Assembly: GCA_023228995.1 (NCBI GenBank)
Contig: JALOAD010000022.1
Coordinates: forward strand, 1-57,101
Length of the DNA stretch: 57,101 bases
From: Candidatus Muiribacterium halophilum
GTDB lineage: Bacteria; Muiribacteriota; Muiribacteriia; Muiribacteriales; Muiribacteriaceae
Direction of reading: 5' to 3'
Made by a program: the position numbers and the translations under genes. Shown in pieces: positions 25,254-33,656 of the stretch (position 1 is its first letter; each line of letters starts with the position of its first letter). The notes below the pieces were generated by a model. The model was not told the origin of the DNA. It did no database searches and saw only the letters and a list, made by a program, of their open reading frames with translations.

Positions 25254-26816
25254 ATGAATAAGAAATTATTAGCAGTTTTTTGTATATTAACATTTATATT
25301 TTTAACTTTTGCTGATGTAAAATCAGCTACAGGTACTTATGGCGGAAGTGCTGGAATTAATAGGAATATTTCAGAAAGAAATTTGTCTGAAACACAGAGT
25401 TTAATTGTAAATTCTGTTCAAAACGGTTTATTGCCATTGTTTTCTGAATCAATATTTACAAATAAAGAAGGTAATAAAATTCTAAAAGATCTTGGATTAG
25501 AAGAAATGCCAGAATTCTATGCAGGACATAATTATGAACTTCCTCCAATTAAAAATAATACACAAAAACTTCTTCAAAAAAGAATTGATGATTTTATTAG
25601 ACTAGAATTTATGAGAAGAGATTTTCAAAATAAACTTCAAGGTAAATCAAGTGAAGAAATGCTTAAAACAAAACCTTCAAAAGAATATGAAATTGAATCA
25701 AGAAAAATCCAACAATCTCTAAAAAAAACTGATACAGAAATTTTTAAATCAATAAAAAACGATACAGAGTCTTCTGTACAAAATATTACTGAATTTATTG
25801 TAAAAAGATGTAATAAGGGTAATATTTCTGGAGTTTCACATATAGTAAATAATCTTAAAGAAACTGTTGCAAATAAAAACAATTCTGAACATCATGGTAA
25901 AAACTCTTTATCTCCTGGCGGAAGAAGTGATTTCTTTTCACCAGAAAACACTCAAAATATAATTAATACACTTAATAAAGTAAGCAAAGTAATTCAGTAT
26001 ATAACTATGTTTTTAGAAGAAGATGATACTGCTAAGAAATTTTATATTATATTTCTTATGATAAATGAAATGTTTCTTGAAGGTTCAAATAATGCGCCTA
26101 AAATATCATCATCTTTTTCAGCAGGTTCAACAAATACAGATAATTCTTATACTGCTACAGTAACAGGTTCAAATGCAGCAGATTCTAATAACACAGCAGG
26201 TTCAAATGAAGATAACGGAACCGGAGCATATTCTGGTAATTTATCAACACAAATTGATTTTACAAGAATTATTGAAAACGGAGAATTTACTGATACAACA
26301 ACTATGACAGCAAGTGCTATACAACAGTTTTTTGAAAGTAAAAACTCTGGTTTAAAAAACACTTATAGAGGACAAAAACCATCTGATATAATTTCAAATG
26401 TATGTAGACAATATGGAATTAATCCAAAAGTAATACTTGCAACTGCACAAAAAGAACAAAGTCTTATTTCAAGAACAACTATTTCTCAAAGTAAATTAGA
26501 CTGGGCAATGGGTGTTGGCTGTCCTGATAATGGATATCATAATCCTGCTTATAAAGGACTTGAAAATCAATTAGCGTCAGCAATAAGGATTTTCAAAAGA
26601 TGGTATGATGATGGAATATCCAAAAATGTTACTCAAAATGGAGCTAGAAAAAGAGTTAATTACGGTACTGAATGGATAAATTGTAAAAACGAAGCAACTT
26701 ATTCTTTATATATGTACACTCCTCATACTGTTGATATACATCTTAGCAGAAGAGGTGGTGGTAATTATCTTTTCTGTCAAATATATAATGGATTTTTTGG
26801 CGGATTTCAGAAATAG
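25254..26816 (+). CDS. Secreted muramidase/glucosaminidase-like peptidoglycan hydrolase
   Basis: 520 residues, signal peptide 1-24. The region 30-270 is helical and Lys/Asn/Ser-rich with no recognised domain; 275-320 is a Ser/Thr/Asn/Gly linker. Residues about 355-520 form a lysozyme-like domain: QQFFESKNSGL, PSDIISNVCRQYGINPKVILATAQKEQSLI with the likely catalytic Glu in QKEQS, LDWAMGVGCPDNGYHNPAYKGLENQ, YMYTPH. This pattern occurs in many secreted bacterial cell-wall hydrolases. AGGAGGT lies 4 bases before the ATG. Stands alone, divergent from the pseudopilin operon. Confidence 0.82.
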   Translation: MNKKLLAVFCILTFIFLTFADVKSATGTYGGSAGINRNISERNLSETQSLIVNSVQNGLLPLFSESIFTNKEGNKILKDLGLEEMPEFYAGHNYELPPIKNNTQKLLQKRIDDFIRLEFMRRDFQNKLQGKSSEEMLKTKPSKEYEIESRKIQQSLKKTDTEIFKSIKNDTESSVQNITEFIVKRCNKGNISGVSHIVNNLKETVANKNNSEHHGKNSLSPGGRSDFFSPENTQNIINTLNKVSKVIQYITMFLEEDDTAKKFYIIFLMINEMFLEGSNNAPKISSSFSAGSTNTDNSYTATVTGSNAADSNNTAGSNEDNGTGAYSGNLSTQIDFTRIIENGEFTDTTTMTASAIQQFFESKNSGLKNTYRGQKPSDIISNVCRQYGINPKVILATAQKEQSLISRTTISQSKLDWAMGVGCPDNGYHNPAYKGLENQLASAIRIFKRWYDDGISKNVTQNGARKRVNYGTEWINCKNEATYSLYMYTPHTVDIHLSRRGGGNYLFCQIYNGFFGGFQK

Positions 26817-26819
26817 ATA

Positions 26820-27027
26820 ATTAAAAAGGTTGAGAGTTGAGGGTGGTGGTTTGTGGTTTGTGCGTTGTGGGTTGAAGATAATAACGAAAAAAAGCTATTG
26901 CTTTTTTAGTGAGGTTTTTAAACTAGACCGAAAGGTCTTTACTAACGAGCGAAGCGAGTGCTAACTAGGTTGGCTTTTCCAAACCGCTAACTAGCAAATT
27001 TATCATTTTATGATAAATTTGTGCTAA
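26820..27027. repeat. GT-rich tract and array of hairpin cassettes separated by CTAACT
   Basis: After a G/T-rich low-complexity stretch (26829-26876) come four units separated by CTA/CTAACT: AGACC-gaaa-GGTCT (26925-26938), the GAGCGAAGCGAG unit (26946-26957), GGTTGG...CCAAACC (about 26968-26984), and a perfect 11-bp stem CAAATTTATCA/TGATAAATTTG (26995-27005 and 27011-27021). Separators are CTAAC, GCTAACTA, GCTAACTA and GCTAACT. No frame runs through it. Confidence 0.6.
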
Positions 27028-27129
27028 CTGTATTTACCACTTCACTATTGGCAGTTTTTTTTAAAACTCAACTCCTTAAACTCACTAACTTTTTTTATCA
27101 TTGTCATCCTTGGATGGTTCTATAATTTT

Positions 27130-27180
27130 TGTCATCCCGGTACGATTCTGAGCCGGGATCTATTTTTGATTTTTTATATT
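27130..27180. repeat. 51-bp palindromic repeat, copy 1
   Basis: TGTCATCCCGG ... CCGGGATCT with a T-rich tail. It matches 27491-27541 at all but one of 51 positions, in the same orientation. The stem ATCCCGG/CCGGGAT could form a hairpin. Confidence 0.85.
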
Positions 27181-27235
27181 ATCAATTTTCTTTTTAATAA
27201 AAAGCATCAAAAACAGATTTATCTTTCCTAATTCT

Positions 27236-27379
27236 ATCAAAGAAATATTAATTAATCGGACCACATGAAATTTTAAGTCCTATAAAATTCCCTCTTACGA
27301 TGTTCGACTTTGCAATACATCCATGTATTGCATACTTCGTAACAGTCTCTATAGTTCCTTTTAATTAATTTTCTTTGAT
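27236..27379. repeat. 144-bp MITE-like inverted-repeat element
   Basis: Ends are near-perfect inverted repeats of about 25 bases (ATCAAAGAAATATTAATTAA at 27236-27255 onward, matched by 27355-27379). The centre holds a perfect hairpin GCAATACAT-cc-ATGTATTGC (27312-27331). No coding frame. It lies between the two 51-bp direct repeats. The rest of 27028-27540 shows only a degenerate GTCATCC...GGATGG palindrome near 27105. Confidence 0.6.
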
Positions 27380-27490
27380 TTATACAATCAAAATCTTTTA
27401 GCTCAATAGTTACTTTGTTAATTGAGTCTTCTGATTAAATAAACAAAAATCAATATAATGTCATGCCAAAGGAAATTTCATATAAAAAAA

Positions 27491-27541
27491 TGTCATCCCG
27501 GTACGATTCTGAGCCGGGATCTGTTTTTGATTTTTTATATT
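27491..27541. repeat. 51-bp palindromic repeat, copy 2
   Basis: Second copy of the 27130-27180 repeat, one mismatch. Its last base is the first base of the stop codon of the restriction endonuclease gene, so it abuts the restriction-modification locus and could be its transcript's 3' hairpin. Confidence 0.85.
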
Positions 27542-28683
27542 TACTTTGATAAAAACATTTTAGAAAAGTTTTCATAACTACCAATTTTTTTGAAATTTAT
27601 TGAAAAATTTAAATCTGAGTTTTTAACAATTTCAACTGAATCTATTCCGATTTCAAACAACTTATCATATGTTACAAGCTCACCTTCTTTAACTTTCAAA
27701 ATATCTCTTAAAATCCATTTTCCTAGATCTGAATTTGGATTACTCATTAAAGCTTTATCGTTATCTTGGCAAATTTTTGCTGAAATGTTTTTATTATTAG
27801 GCAAATTCAAATTAAAGTTTGTATTTCTTCCAGGAAAAAAACCTGGTTTATGTTTATGAATAAATGATGGGATTGATATATAAACTTCATCTGGGTTTCT
27901 TTTTCTACCTCGAGCATTCCATTGATTCAAACCAGATTTTATCTGTACAAATTTCTCTTTTATTGGTGAATACAAAGGAAGTATAACAAAATCCTTTTCT
28001 TCTTCTAACTTCATTTGAGTATCAATTTCTGAAACAAATAACATTTCAAACATTTCAAATGGATTCTTTAATATATCAACATCAAATTCTTCTATTGGAT
28101 TAATTAAAAATCTTTTATATAATGTGCTTTTAGACATATTAAATGAATATTCATTAATTCCATCATTAAAAGAAATAGTATTATTAACTCTTTTTTTATT
28201 ATCTAATTTTATTTTTTCAATATTTATCATTTCCATTTGGGTTTCATAAATTTTGATTTTTTTTATATCTCTTGTAATGCAATGATAGATTAAATTATCA
28301 ACATCAAACATTTGTTTTGTAGATTCAATTCTTCTATTTCTAAAAAAAGAAATTTTCTTAATCATTTTTAAGCGATTATTTTCTAATTCTTTAATAGTTT
28401 TTCTTTCTCTGTTAAACTCAGCTATTTTTTCTAAACAATTTCCATTTTTATGAAGAAATGTTTTTATACCAAAACCTAATTTATCTTTTTTTGCATCAAT
28501 TGAAACATCTGACCTTGCTAAATTTTCAGCGTTAAAAACATTGCAGAATAAATTTTCTGCAACTCTATAATGCAAAAAAGGTATTGAAGAACCTTCTGAA
28601 AAAAGATTACTTAATAAACACATAAGTTTTAAAAGTTTTTTATATTTTTCTTTTTTTTCTTCATTTTGTTTTATTAAAAACAT
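27541..28683 (-). CDS. Probable type II restriction endonuclease
   Basis: 380 residues from the ATG at 28683, one base after the methyltransferase stop (TAA-A-ATG); ATGs at 28704 and 28716 are alternatives inside the preceding gene. An N-terminal segment (about 57-92: ARSDVSIDAKKDKLGFGIKTF ... EKIAEFN) may be the nuclease core. The C-terminal part (about 255-380) carries a highly patterned region, GLNQWNARGRKRNPDEVYI, FFPGRNTNFNL, KICQDNDKALMSNPN, LGKWILRDIL, GIDSVEI. I associate it with the DNA-recognition region of NgoFVII/BfiI-type enzymes. Pairing with a cytosine-5 methyltransferase supports a restriction role. Target sequence unknown. Confidence 0.75.
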   Translation of the reverse strand: MFLIKQNEEKKEKYKKLLKLMCLLSNLFSEGSSIPFLHYRVAENLFCNVFNAENLARSDVSIDAKKDKLGFGIKTFLHKNGNCLEKIAEFNRERKTIKELENNRLKMIKKISFFRNRRIESTKQMFDVDNLIYHCITRDIKKIKIYETQMEMINIEKIKLDNKKRVNNTISFNDGINEYSFNMSKSTLYKRFLINPIEEFDVDILKNPFEMFEMLFVSEIDTQMKLEEEKDFVILPLYSPIKEKFVQIKSGLNQWNARGRKRNPDEVYISIPSFIHKHKPGFFPGRNTNFNLNLPNNKNISAKICQDNDKALMSNPNSDLGKWILRDILKVKEGELVTYDKLFEIGIDSVEIVKNSDLNFSINFKKIGSYENFSKMFLSK

Positions 28684-28684
28684 T

Positions 28685-29665
28685 TTAAAAACCTGTGTTT
28701 TCATTGTATGTTTCATTATTCAATGAATTTTTTTGATAATTTAAACTTTCTAATATTTTATATGCTATTTTTTTTATAACTGGAATTGTAACACTGTTTC
28801 CAGCTTGTTTATATAATGATGAATTAGAAATATCTGGTAAAATAAAACTATCTGGAAATCCTTGTAATCTAAAACATTCTCTCGGTGTTAATTTTCTTAT
28901 ATCTTTTTCATCTAAAATAAGAGGAACATTATGTCCACCTGTTCCCATATTAGCTGTTAATGTAGGACATAATCCATTTTTGTTTTCTCTTAAATAAACT
29001 CTTCTCCATTGATAAAAAGTGTTTTTATTATTCATTTCTTTTTTTAAAATTTCATAATATTTTGAATTGTAATAATAATATTTATCCTCAACATTACTTT
29101 CAAAAAAAGATTCAATATTTCTCAAATTATTACTTTTTTCTGGAAAACTAAAATTATCTGCTAATTTTTTATCACAAAAAGCAACTATATATATACGCTC
29201 TCTATTTTGAGGTATATCTGAATAATCGCATGTGTTCAAAACCATACTTTTTGAAAAATAATTTCTATTACATAACTCAGATATAATTGTTTTAAAAGTT
29301 CTTCCATTATCATGAGTTTTTAAATTTTTTACATTTTCTAAAAAAACACATTTTGGTTTAAAAAAATCAATAAATTTTAATATTTCAAAAAACAGATTTC
29401 CTCTTTTATCCTCAAATCCTTTTCTATATCCTGAAATTGAAAAAGGCTGACAAGGAAATCCAGCAGTAATTACTTCTATTTTTGGTAACTGATTAATATT
29501 TATACTTCTTATATCTTGTTCAAGCAGAGTATGAGAAAAATTTGTTTTGTAAGTTTTACATGCATCTTTGTCAAATTCATTTGCCCAAGAAATACTAAAC
29601 CCTGCATTTTTAAATGCTAATGCTACTCCACCCACTCCAGCAAATAAATCAGCCACTTTATACAT
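28685..29665 (-). CDS. DNA (cytosine-5) methyltransferase
   Basis: 326 residues from the ATG at 29665 (GGGAG 6 bases upstream; an earlier start at 29677 is less likely). Motif I DLFAGVGG (7-14), catalytic PCQ with Cys 72 in GFPCQPFS, ENV at 110-112, PQNRERIY (motif VIII), a target-recognition region, RLQGFP and QAGNSVTIPV (motif X). Methylates C5 of cytosine in the site of the adjacent endonuclease, protecting host DNA. Complete and apparently functional. Confidence 0.95.
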   Translation of the reverse strand: MYKVADLFAGVGGVALAFKNAGFSISWANEFDKDACKTYKTNFSHTLLEQDIRSININQLPKIEVITAGFPCQPFSISGYRKGFEDKRGNLFFEILKFIDFFKPKCVFLENVKNLKTHDNGRTFKTIISELCNRNYFSKSMVLNTCDYSDIPQNRERIYIVAFCDKKLADNFSFPEKSNNLRNIESFFESNVEDKYYYYNSKYYEILKKEMNNKNTFYQWRRVYLRENKNGLCPTLTANMGTGGHNVPLILDEKDIRKLTPRECFRLQGFPDSFILPDISNSSLYKQAGNSVTIPVIKKIAYKILESLNYQKNSLNNETYNENTGF

Positions 29666-29770
29666 AGTATCTCCCAATAAAACTCTATTTTAAACTTTAT
29701 ATAAATATTACATCATAGGTATACAAAAAGGCAAAAAATTCAACTTAACATTTTGACATTTCAACTTTTT

Positions 29771-30589
29771 TTAAACTCTTTTACAAATAGTAAATTTGAT
29801 TTTATCTAATAAAAAAAATATTCCTCCAATTATGACAATAGCTCCACCTGATGAAATATTTAATTTTAAAGATAATAAAAATCCAATTATTGATATAAAA
29901 AGAGTAAATATTATTGAATTAATAATCATTTTTTTGAGATTTTTTGAATATTTTTCCATAATATAAGCTGGAATACTTATTAAAGCAATTAGCATTATAA
30001 GTCCTGCTATTTTAATCACAAAAAGCACGGTTATCGCTATAGCTAAAAAGAAAATCATATTATGTAATTTAACATTTATTGCTTTTGATAAAGCATAAGA
30101 TGGATCATAAGAAACTAAAAGTATTTTCCTATAATAAACACTAATATACAACAAACATATAAGGGCAAATATTATTGAATATATTATATCAGATTTTGCA
30201 ACTGTTAGAATATTTCCAAATAAATATGTCATTGGTTCTGATTTATAACCTGGTGTTAAATTAATAAAAATTATACCAATTGCCATGCTTACTGCCATTA
30301 TAACACCAATAAGCGAATCGCTTCTTTCTTTTTTTTCGCTTGATAAAGCTCCTAAAAACAATGCCATAATTATACTAAATAAACTAGCACCTAAAAATGG
30401 TGATTGACCAAAATATAATGATAAACCAATTCCTCCAAAAGCAGTATGAGCAATTCCTTCAGCTGAAAATACTAATCTATTTATAACAATAAGTGTTCCA
30501 ATTATACCAAGAGGAATGCTTAATATTATTAATGTAAAAAATGCATTTCTAATAAATTCATATTGAAAAAATTCAAATAATTCTGTCAT
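29771..30589 (-). CDS. znuB: ZnuB/MntB-type ABC transporter permease (ABC-3 family)
   Basis: 272 residues, about eight hydrophobic helices, with the ABC-3 family text: GTLIVINRLVFSAEGIAHTAFGG, LFGNILTV, YRKILLVSYDP, AGLIMLIALISIPA. Inner-membrane channel of a zinc or manganese importer. Starts 3 bases after the ATPase gene stops. Metal specificity (Zn or Mn) is not decided. Confidence 0.9.
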   Translation of the reverse strand: MTELFEFFQYEFIRNAFFTLIILSIPLGIIGTLIVINRLVFSAEGIAHTAFGGIGLSLYFGQSPFLGASLFSIIMALFLGALSSEKKERSDSLIGVIMAVSMAIGIIFINLTPGYKSEPMTYLFGNILTVAKSDIIYSIIFALICLLYISVYYRKILLVSYDPSYALSKAINVKLHNMIFFLAIAITVLFVIKIAGLIMLIALISIPAYIMEKYSKNLKKMIINSIIFTLFISIIGFLLSLKLNISSGGAIVIIGGIFFLLDKIKFTICKRV

Positions 30590-30592
30590 ATA

Positions 30593-31315
30593 TTATATTT
30601 CCTTAATGCTTTGGGTTAATATTTCAAATGGACATTGATAATAAACATCCATAATTTCTTTTGTAAGAACTGGTTTATTATGATAACAAGCTGTTTTATT
30701 AACAACACTTATAGAATTTGCATATTTTACAATAACATTAAGGTCATGGCTTACAACAATTATTGTTATTTTTTTATTTAATTCTTTAAGTATTTTATAT
30801 ATTTTTGTTTGTCCTTCTGTATCAATGCTTGATGTTGGTTCATCAAGTAAAAGTAATTCAGGTTTACCTGTTAATGCTCTACCAATAAAAACTCTTTGTC
30901 TTTGACCGCCAGAAAGCTCTGAAATCTGTTTATTTATTAACAATTCTAATTTAAGTTGATTTATTACTTCTTCTAAAATAGATAAATTTGTAGCATAATC
31001 TCTTTTAATATCAAAACCCATTTTTAATACATCTAAAACTGTAACTGGAAAATTTTCATCTCTAATGTTTTGCGGTATATATCCAACTTTATTTATATTA
31101 TCATGAATTTTTCCGTCAAAAAGTTTTACACTTCCATTTACAGGTTTTAATAATCCAAGTATTATTTTTATTAAAGTTGATTTTCCTCCACCGTTTGGAC
31201 CGATTAAAGCGTGAAAATCACCTTTTTTAATTGTGAAATTAATATTATTAAGAACAAGTTCTTTTTCATAGGCAAAATCAAGATTTATTACTTCAATTAA
31301 AATTTCTCTATTCAT
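30593..31315 (-). CDS. znuC: ZnuC-type ABC transporter ATPase
   Basis: 240 residues: Walker A GPNGGGKST, Q-loop GYIPQNIRDENFP, signature ELSGGQRQRV, Walker B LLLLDEPTSSID, switch His in VVSHDL. Powers the metal importer. Overlaps the binding-protein gene by 4 bases (ATGA). Confidence 0.93.
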   Translation of the reverse strand: MNREILIEVINLDFAYEKELVLNNINFTIKKGDFHALIGPNGGGKSTLIKIILGLLKPVNGSVKLFDGKIHDNINKVGYIPQNIRDENFPVTVLDVLKMGFDIKRDYATNLSILEEVINQLKLELLINKQISELSGGQRQRVFIGRALTGKPELLLLDEPTSSIDTEGQTKIYKILKELNKKITIIVVSHDLNVIVKYANSISVVNKTACYHNKPVLTKEIMDVYYQCPFEILTQSIKEI

Positions 31316-32175
31316 TTTTCAACACTTTCCCTTATTTTTTGAGCAACTTCAATAAGATTTTCATCCCATTTTTCTGCAAGTGGATATATTTGCCTAATTT
31401 TAGCTTTTAAAAATTCAGCTATTACTTTTGGAGAATTTGACTGATGATATGGTTCAACAAACACGGTAGAAATATGTAATTCTCGTGAAATATCAAGAAT
31501 TTCTTTAAGTTCTGAAGCATTTGGTTCTTTACCTTCTATTTCAATTGGAATTTGATTTAAATTATAATCTTTAGCAAAATATCCCCATGAAGGGTGAAAT
31601 ACAATAAAATTTCTATTTAATATATTTTTATTAAGAATTGTTTTTATTTTAAAATCAATATTTACTGTATGTAAAATAAAATCATTGTAATTTTTTAAAA
31701 AAATTGACTTTTTATTAGGATATTTTTGTATAAGTATTTTTAAAATTTTTTGAGACATTTTTTGAACATTATTAACTGAAAGCCATATGTGTGGATCTTT
31801 AATTTTATTGACAAAATCCTCATCTTCATTATGATGAAAATGATTTTTCATATTTATTTTTTCAATTTCTTCAGATAAATCACAAATAAAAATATTTTTA
31901 TTAATATTTTTAATTTTACTAATTAAAATATTTTCAAACTCTAATCCAATTGCAAAATAAATATCTGCTTTTGATAAATTTACAAGTTGTTTTGGAGTTA
32001 TTTCAAAATTATGAGCAGACATTCCAGGCTTAATTATTACAATAATATTATTAACTTCATTTCCTGCAATTTTTTCGATAAAATACTTCTCTGGTGGAAT
32101 ACTAACTCCAATATTTAATGAAAATGTTCCAAATACAAAAAAAAGTAAATATAATATTATATAAAACCTATTCAT
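31312..32175 (-). CDS. znuA: ZnuA-type periplasmic metal-binding protein
   Basis: 287 residues from the ATG at 32175, with GGAGG 5 bases upstream. Signal peptide 1-19. Cluster A-I family ligands appear as HNFEI, the His/Asp-rich mobile loop NHFHHNEDED, DPHIWLS, FHPSWGYF, and the final EPYHQSNSP. The His-rich loop favours zinc. First gene of the znuABC operon. Confidence 0.9.
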   Translation of the reverse strand: MNRFYIILYLLFFVFGTFSLNIGVSIPPEKYFIEKIAGNEVNNIIVIIKPGMSAHNFEITPKQLVNLSKADIYFAIGLEFENILISKIKNINKNIFICDLSEEIEKINMKNHFHHNEDEDFVNKIKDPHIWLSVNNVQKMSQKILKILIQKYPNKKSIFLKNYNDFILHTVNIDFKIKTILNKNILNRNFIVFHPSWGYFAKDYNLNQIPIEIEGKEPNASELKEILDISRELHISTVFVEPYHQSNSPKVIAEFLKAKIRQIYPLAEKWDENLIEVAQKIRESVEK

Positions 32176-32226
32176 AAATCCTCCAGCAAAAATCAATTAA
32201 TACATTTTATCACATTTACTTTAAAT

Positions 32227-32265
32227 AAAAAAAGCGTACAAAAATTAAACATGCACGCTTTTTTT
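32227..32265 (-). terminator. Rho-independent terminator after the kor operon
   Basis: Stem AAAAAAAGCGT (32227-32237) pairs with ACGCTTTTTTT (32255-32265) around a 17-base loop. On the minus strand it follows the KorC stop by 10 bases and ends in a U-run. Because of its symmetry it could also work on the other strand. Confidence 0.85.
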
Positions 32266-32275
32266 AATAAAAATT

Positions 32276-32827
32276 TTATTTTTTATATTGTTTAGCTAAT
32301 TCTATACCTCTATGCAATGCTTTTTTATTAAGTTCTTCTGTTCCTTTTGGAACTCGGCTTAAAACTGCTTTTTCCATAGCTTGCTTGCTTACAGAACCTG
32401 TCATTTCAGAAATTGCTCCTATTGCGATTATATTAACTACCATAGGAGTTTTAAATTCATCTCTTGCAATTTCAGTAAATGGAATTGAAATTACATTTGT
32501 ATAATCTTTTGGAAGTGATTTTACATAAAAAGAATCAACAACAAGTAATCTATCCTTTTCAAGTCCACATACATAAGAATCACAGGATTGTTGAGTAAGA
32601 CATAGTAAAACATCTATATTTTCTGTCTTTGGAAAAAGTATTTCTTCATCACTTATTATAACTTCAGATTTACTAGCTCCACCTCTTGCTTCTGGTCCAT
32701 AAGACTGGCTTTGAGTAGCATTTTTACCATCATAGATTGCAGCAGCTTCTGCAAGAATAACTCCGCCTAAAATTAATCCCTGTCCACCTGAACCACTTAA
32801 TCTTATTTCTACTCTTTTCTTTTTCAT
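32276..32827 (-). CDS. korC: 2-oxoacid:ferredoxin oxidoreductase, gamma subunit
   Basis: 183 residues from the ATG at 32827 (AGGGTG upstream; a GTG 9 bases earlier is too close to it). RLSGSGGQGLILGGVILAEAA, SQSYGPEARGGASKSEVIIS and PMVVNIIAIGA are typical of KorC/OorC. It is the fourth gene of the operon, followed by the terminator. The four-subunit order ferredoxin-alpha-beta-gamma is that of 2-oxoglutarate synthases. Confidence 0.93.
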   Translation of the reverse strand: MKKKRVEIRLSGSGGQGLILGGVILAEAAAIYDGKNATQSQSYGPEARGGASKSEVIISDEEILFPKTENIDVLLCLTQQSCDSYVCGLEKDRLLVVDSFYVKSLPKDYTNVISIPFTEIARDEFKTPMVVNIIAIGAISEMTGSVSKQAMEKAVLSRVPKGTEELNKKALHRGIELAKQYKK

Positions 32828-32828
32828 A

Positions 32829-33656
32829 TTAATCACCCTGCCTTACTGATTCTATTAAATTCAAGTATTTTGTTACAAAACCTTCTTTATCAACATCAAC
32901 AAACTCACCCATAGGAAATTTTACCTGTTTTTCTTCATCACTTAATTTATCCCAAAGATTTTTCATAATAAAATTATTTTTTTGAAATTCCATTCCAGCA
33001 ACTGGTTCTTTAAGACTATTAAGTCTTCCATAAGTTGTAGGACAATGAGTAACTGCTTCAACGACTGTAAAACCTTTTTTATTAAATGATTTATAAATAT
33101 AGTTTTCAAGCTGTTTAACATGATATGAAGTAGCACGAGCAACATAATTTGCACCAGTTGAACGAGCAAGATCGCATATATCAAAACTTCTTTCAATATT
33201 CCCATATCTAGCAGTTGTAGCTTTTTTACCTGATGGAGTAGTTGGAGAAGCCTGTCCACCTGTCATACCATATATATTATTGTTATAAACAACAACTTTA
33301 AGATCCATATTTCTTCTTGCAGCATGAATAAAATGATTTCCACCAATTCCCACTGCATCTCCATCGCCCATCACTACAATAACAAGCATATCAGGTCTTG
33401 CGAGTTTTACACCTGTTGCAAAAGCTAATGCTCTACCATGAGTTGTATGTAAAGTATTAAAATCAAGATAAGTCGGAGTTCTTGAAGAACATCCTATTCC
33501 AGATATTACAGCAACATTATTTCTATCAACTCCCATTTTATCAATAGCTCTTAAGAGAGAACCCATTATTACACCATGTCCGCAACCTGGACACCATATA
33601 TGAGGGAATTTTTTGTTTTTCCTTAAATATTTATGAACAACACTCTGCTCTATCAT
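32829..33656 (-). CDS. korB: 2-oxoacid:ferredoxin oxidoreductase, beta subunit (TPP-binding)
   Basis: 275 residues. CPGCGHG near the N-terminus, GIGCSSR, HTTHGRALAFATG, and the thiamine pyrophosphate motif GDGDAVGIGGNH...NNNIYGMTGGQ. Carries the catalytic cofactor for oxidative decarboxylation of a 2-oxoacid (2-oxoglutarate most likely) to the acyl-CoA with reduction of ferredoxin. Overlaps the alpha gene by 4 bases. Confidence 0.95.
   Translation of the reverse strand: MIEQSVVHKYLRKNKKFPHIWCPGCGHGVIMGSLLRAIDKMGVDRNNVAVISGIGCSSRTPTYLDFNTLHTTHGRALAFATGVKLARPDMLVIVVMGDGDAVGIGGNHFIHAARRNMDLKVVVYNNNIYGMTGGQASPTTPSGKKATTARYGNIERSFDICDLARSTGANYVARATSYHVKQLENYIYKSFNKKGFTVVEAVTHCPTTYGRLNSLKEPVAGMEFQKNNFIMKNLWDKLSDEEKQVKFPMGEFVDVDKEGFVTKYLNLIESVRQGD

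Noticed and set aside
26829-26876. G/T-rich tract as a possible G-quadruplex or coding remnant
   Set aside because: G-runs are mostly of two or three with irregular spacing and no frame is open; low-complexity sequence explains it.
27236-27379. Possible group II intron or riboswitch because of strong secondary structure
   Set aside because: No domain V, conserved aptamer motif or downstream gene in the right orientation could be recognised; long terminal inverted repeats fit a MITE better.
26900-27540. CRISPR array suggested by regularly placed repeats
   Set aside because: The hairpins differ from each other, spacers are constant and only 5-8 bases, and no cas gene is nearby; this is the opposite of a CRISPR layout.
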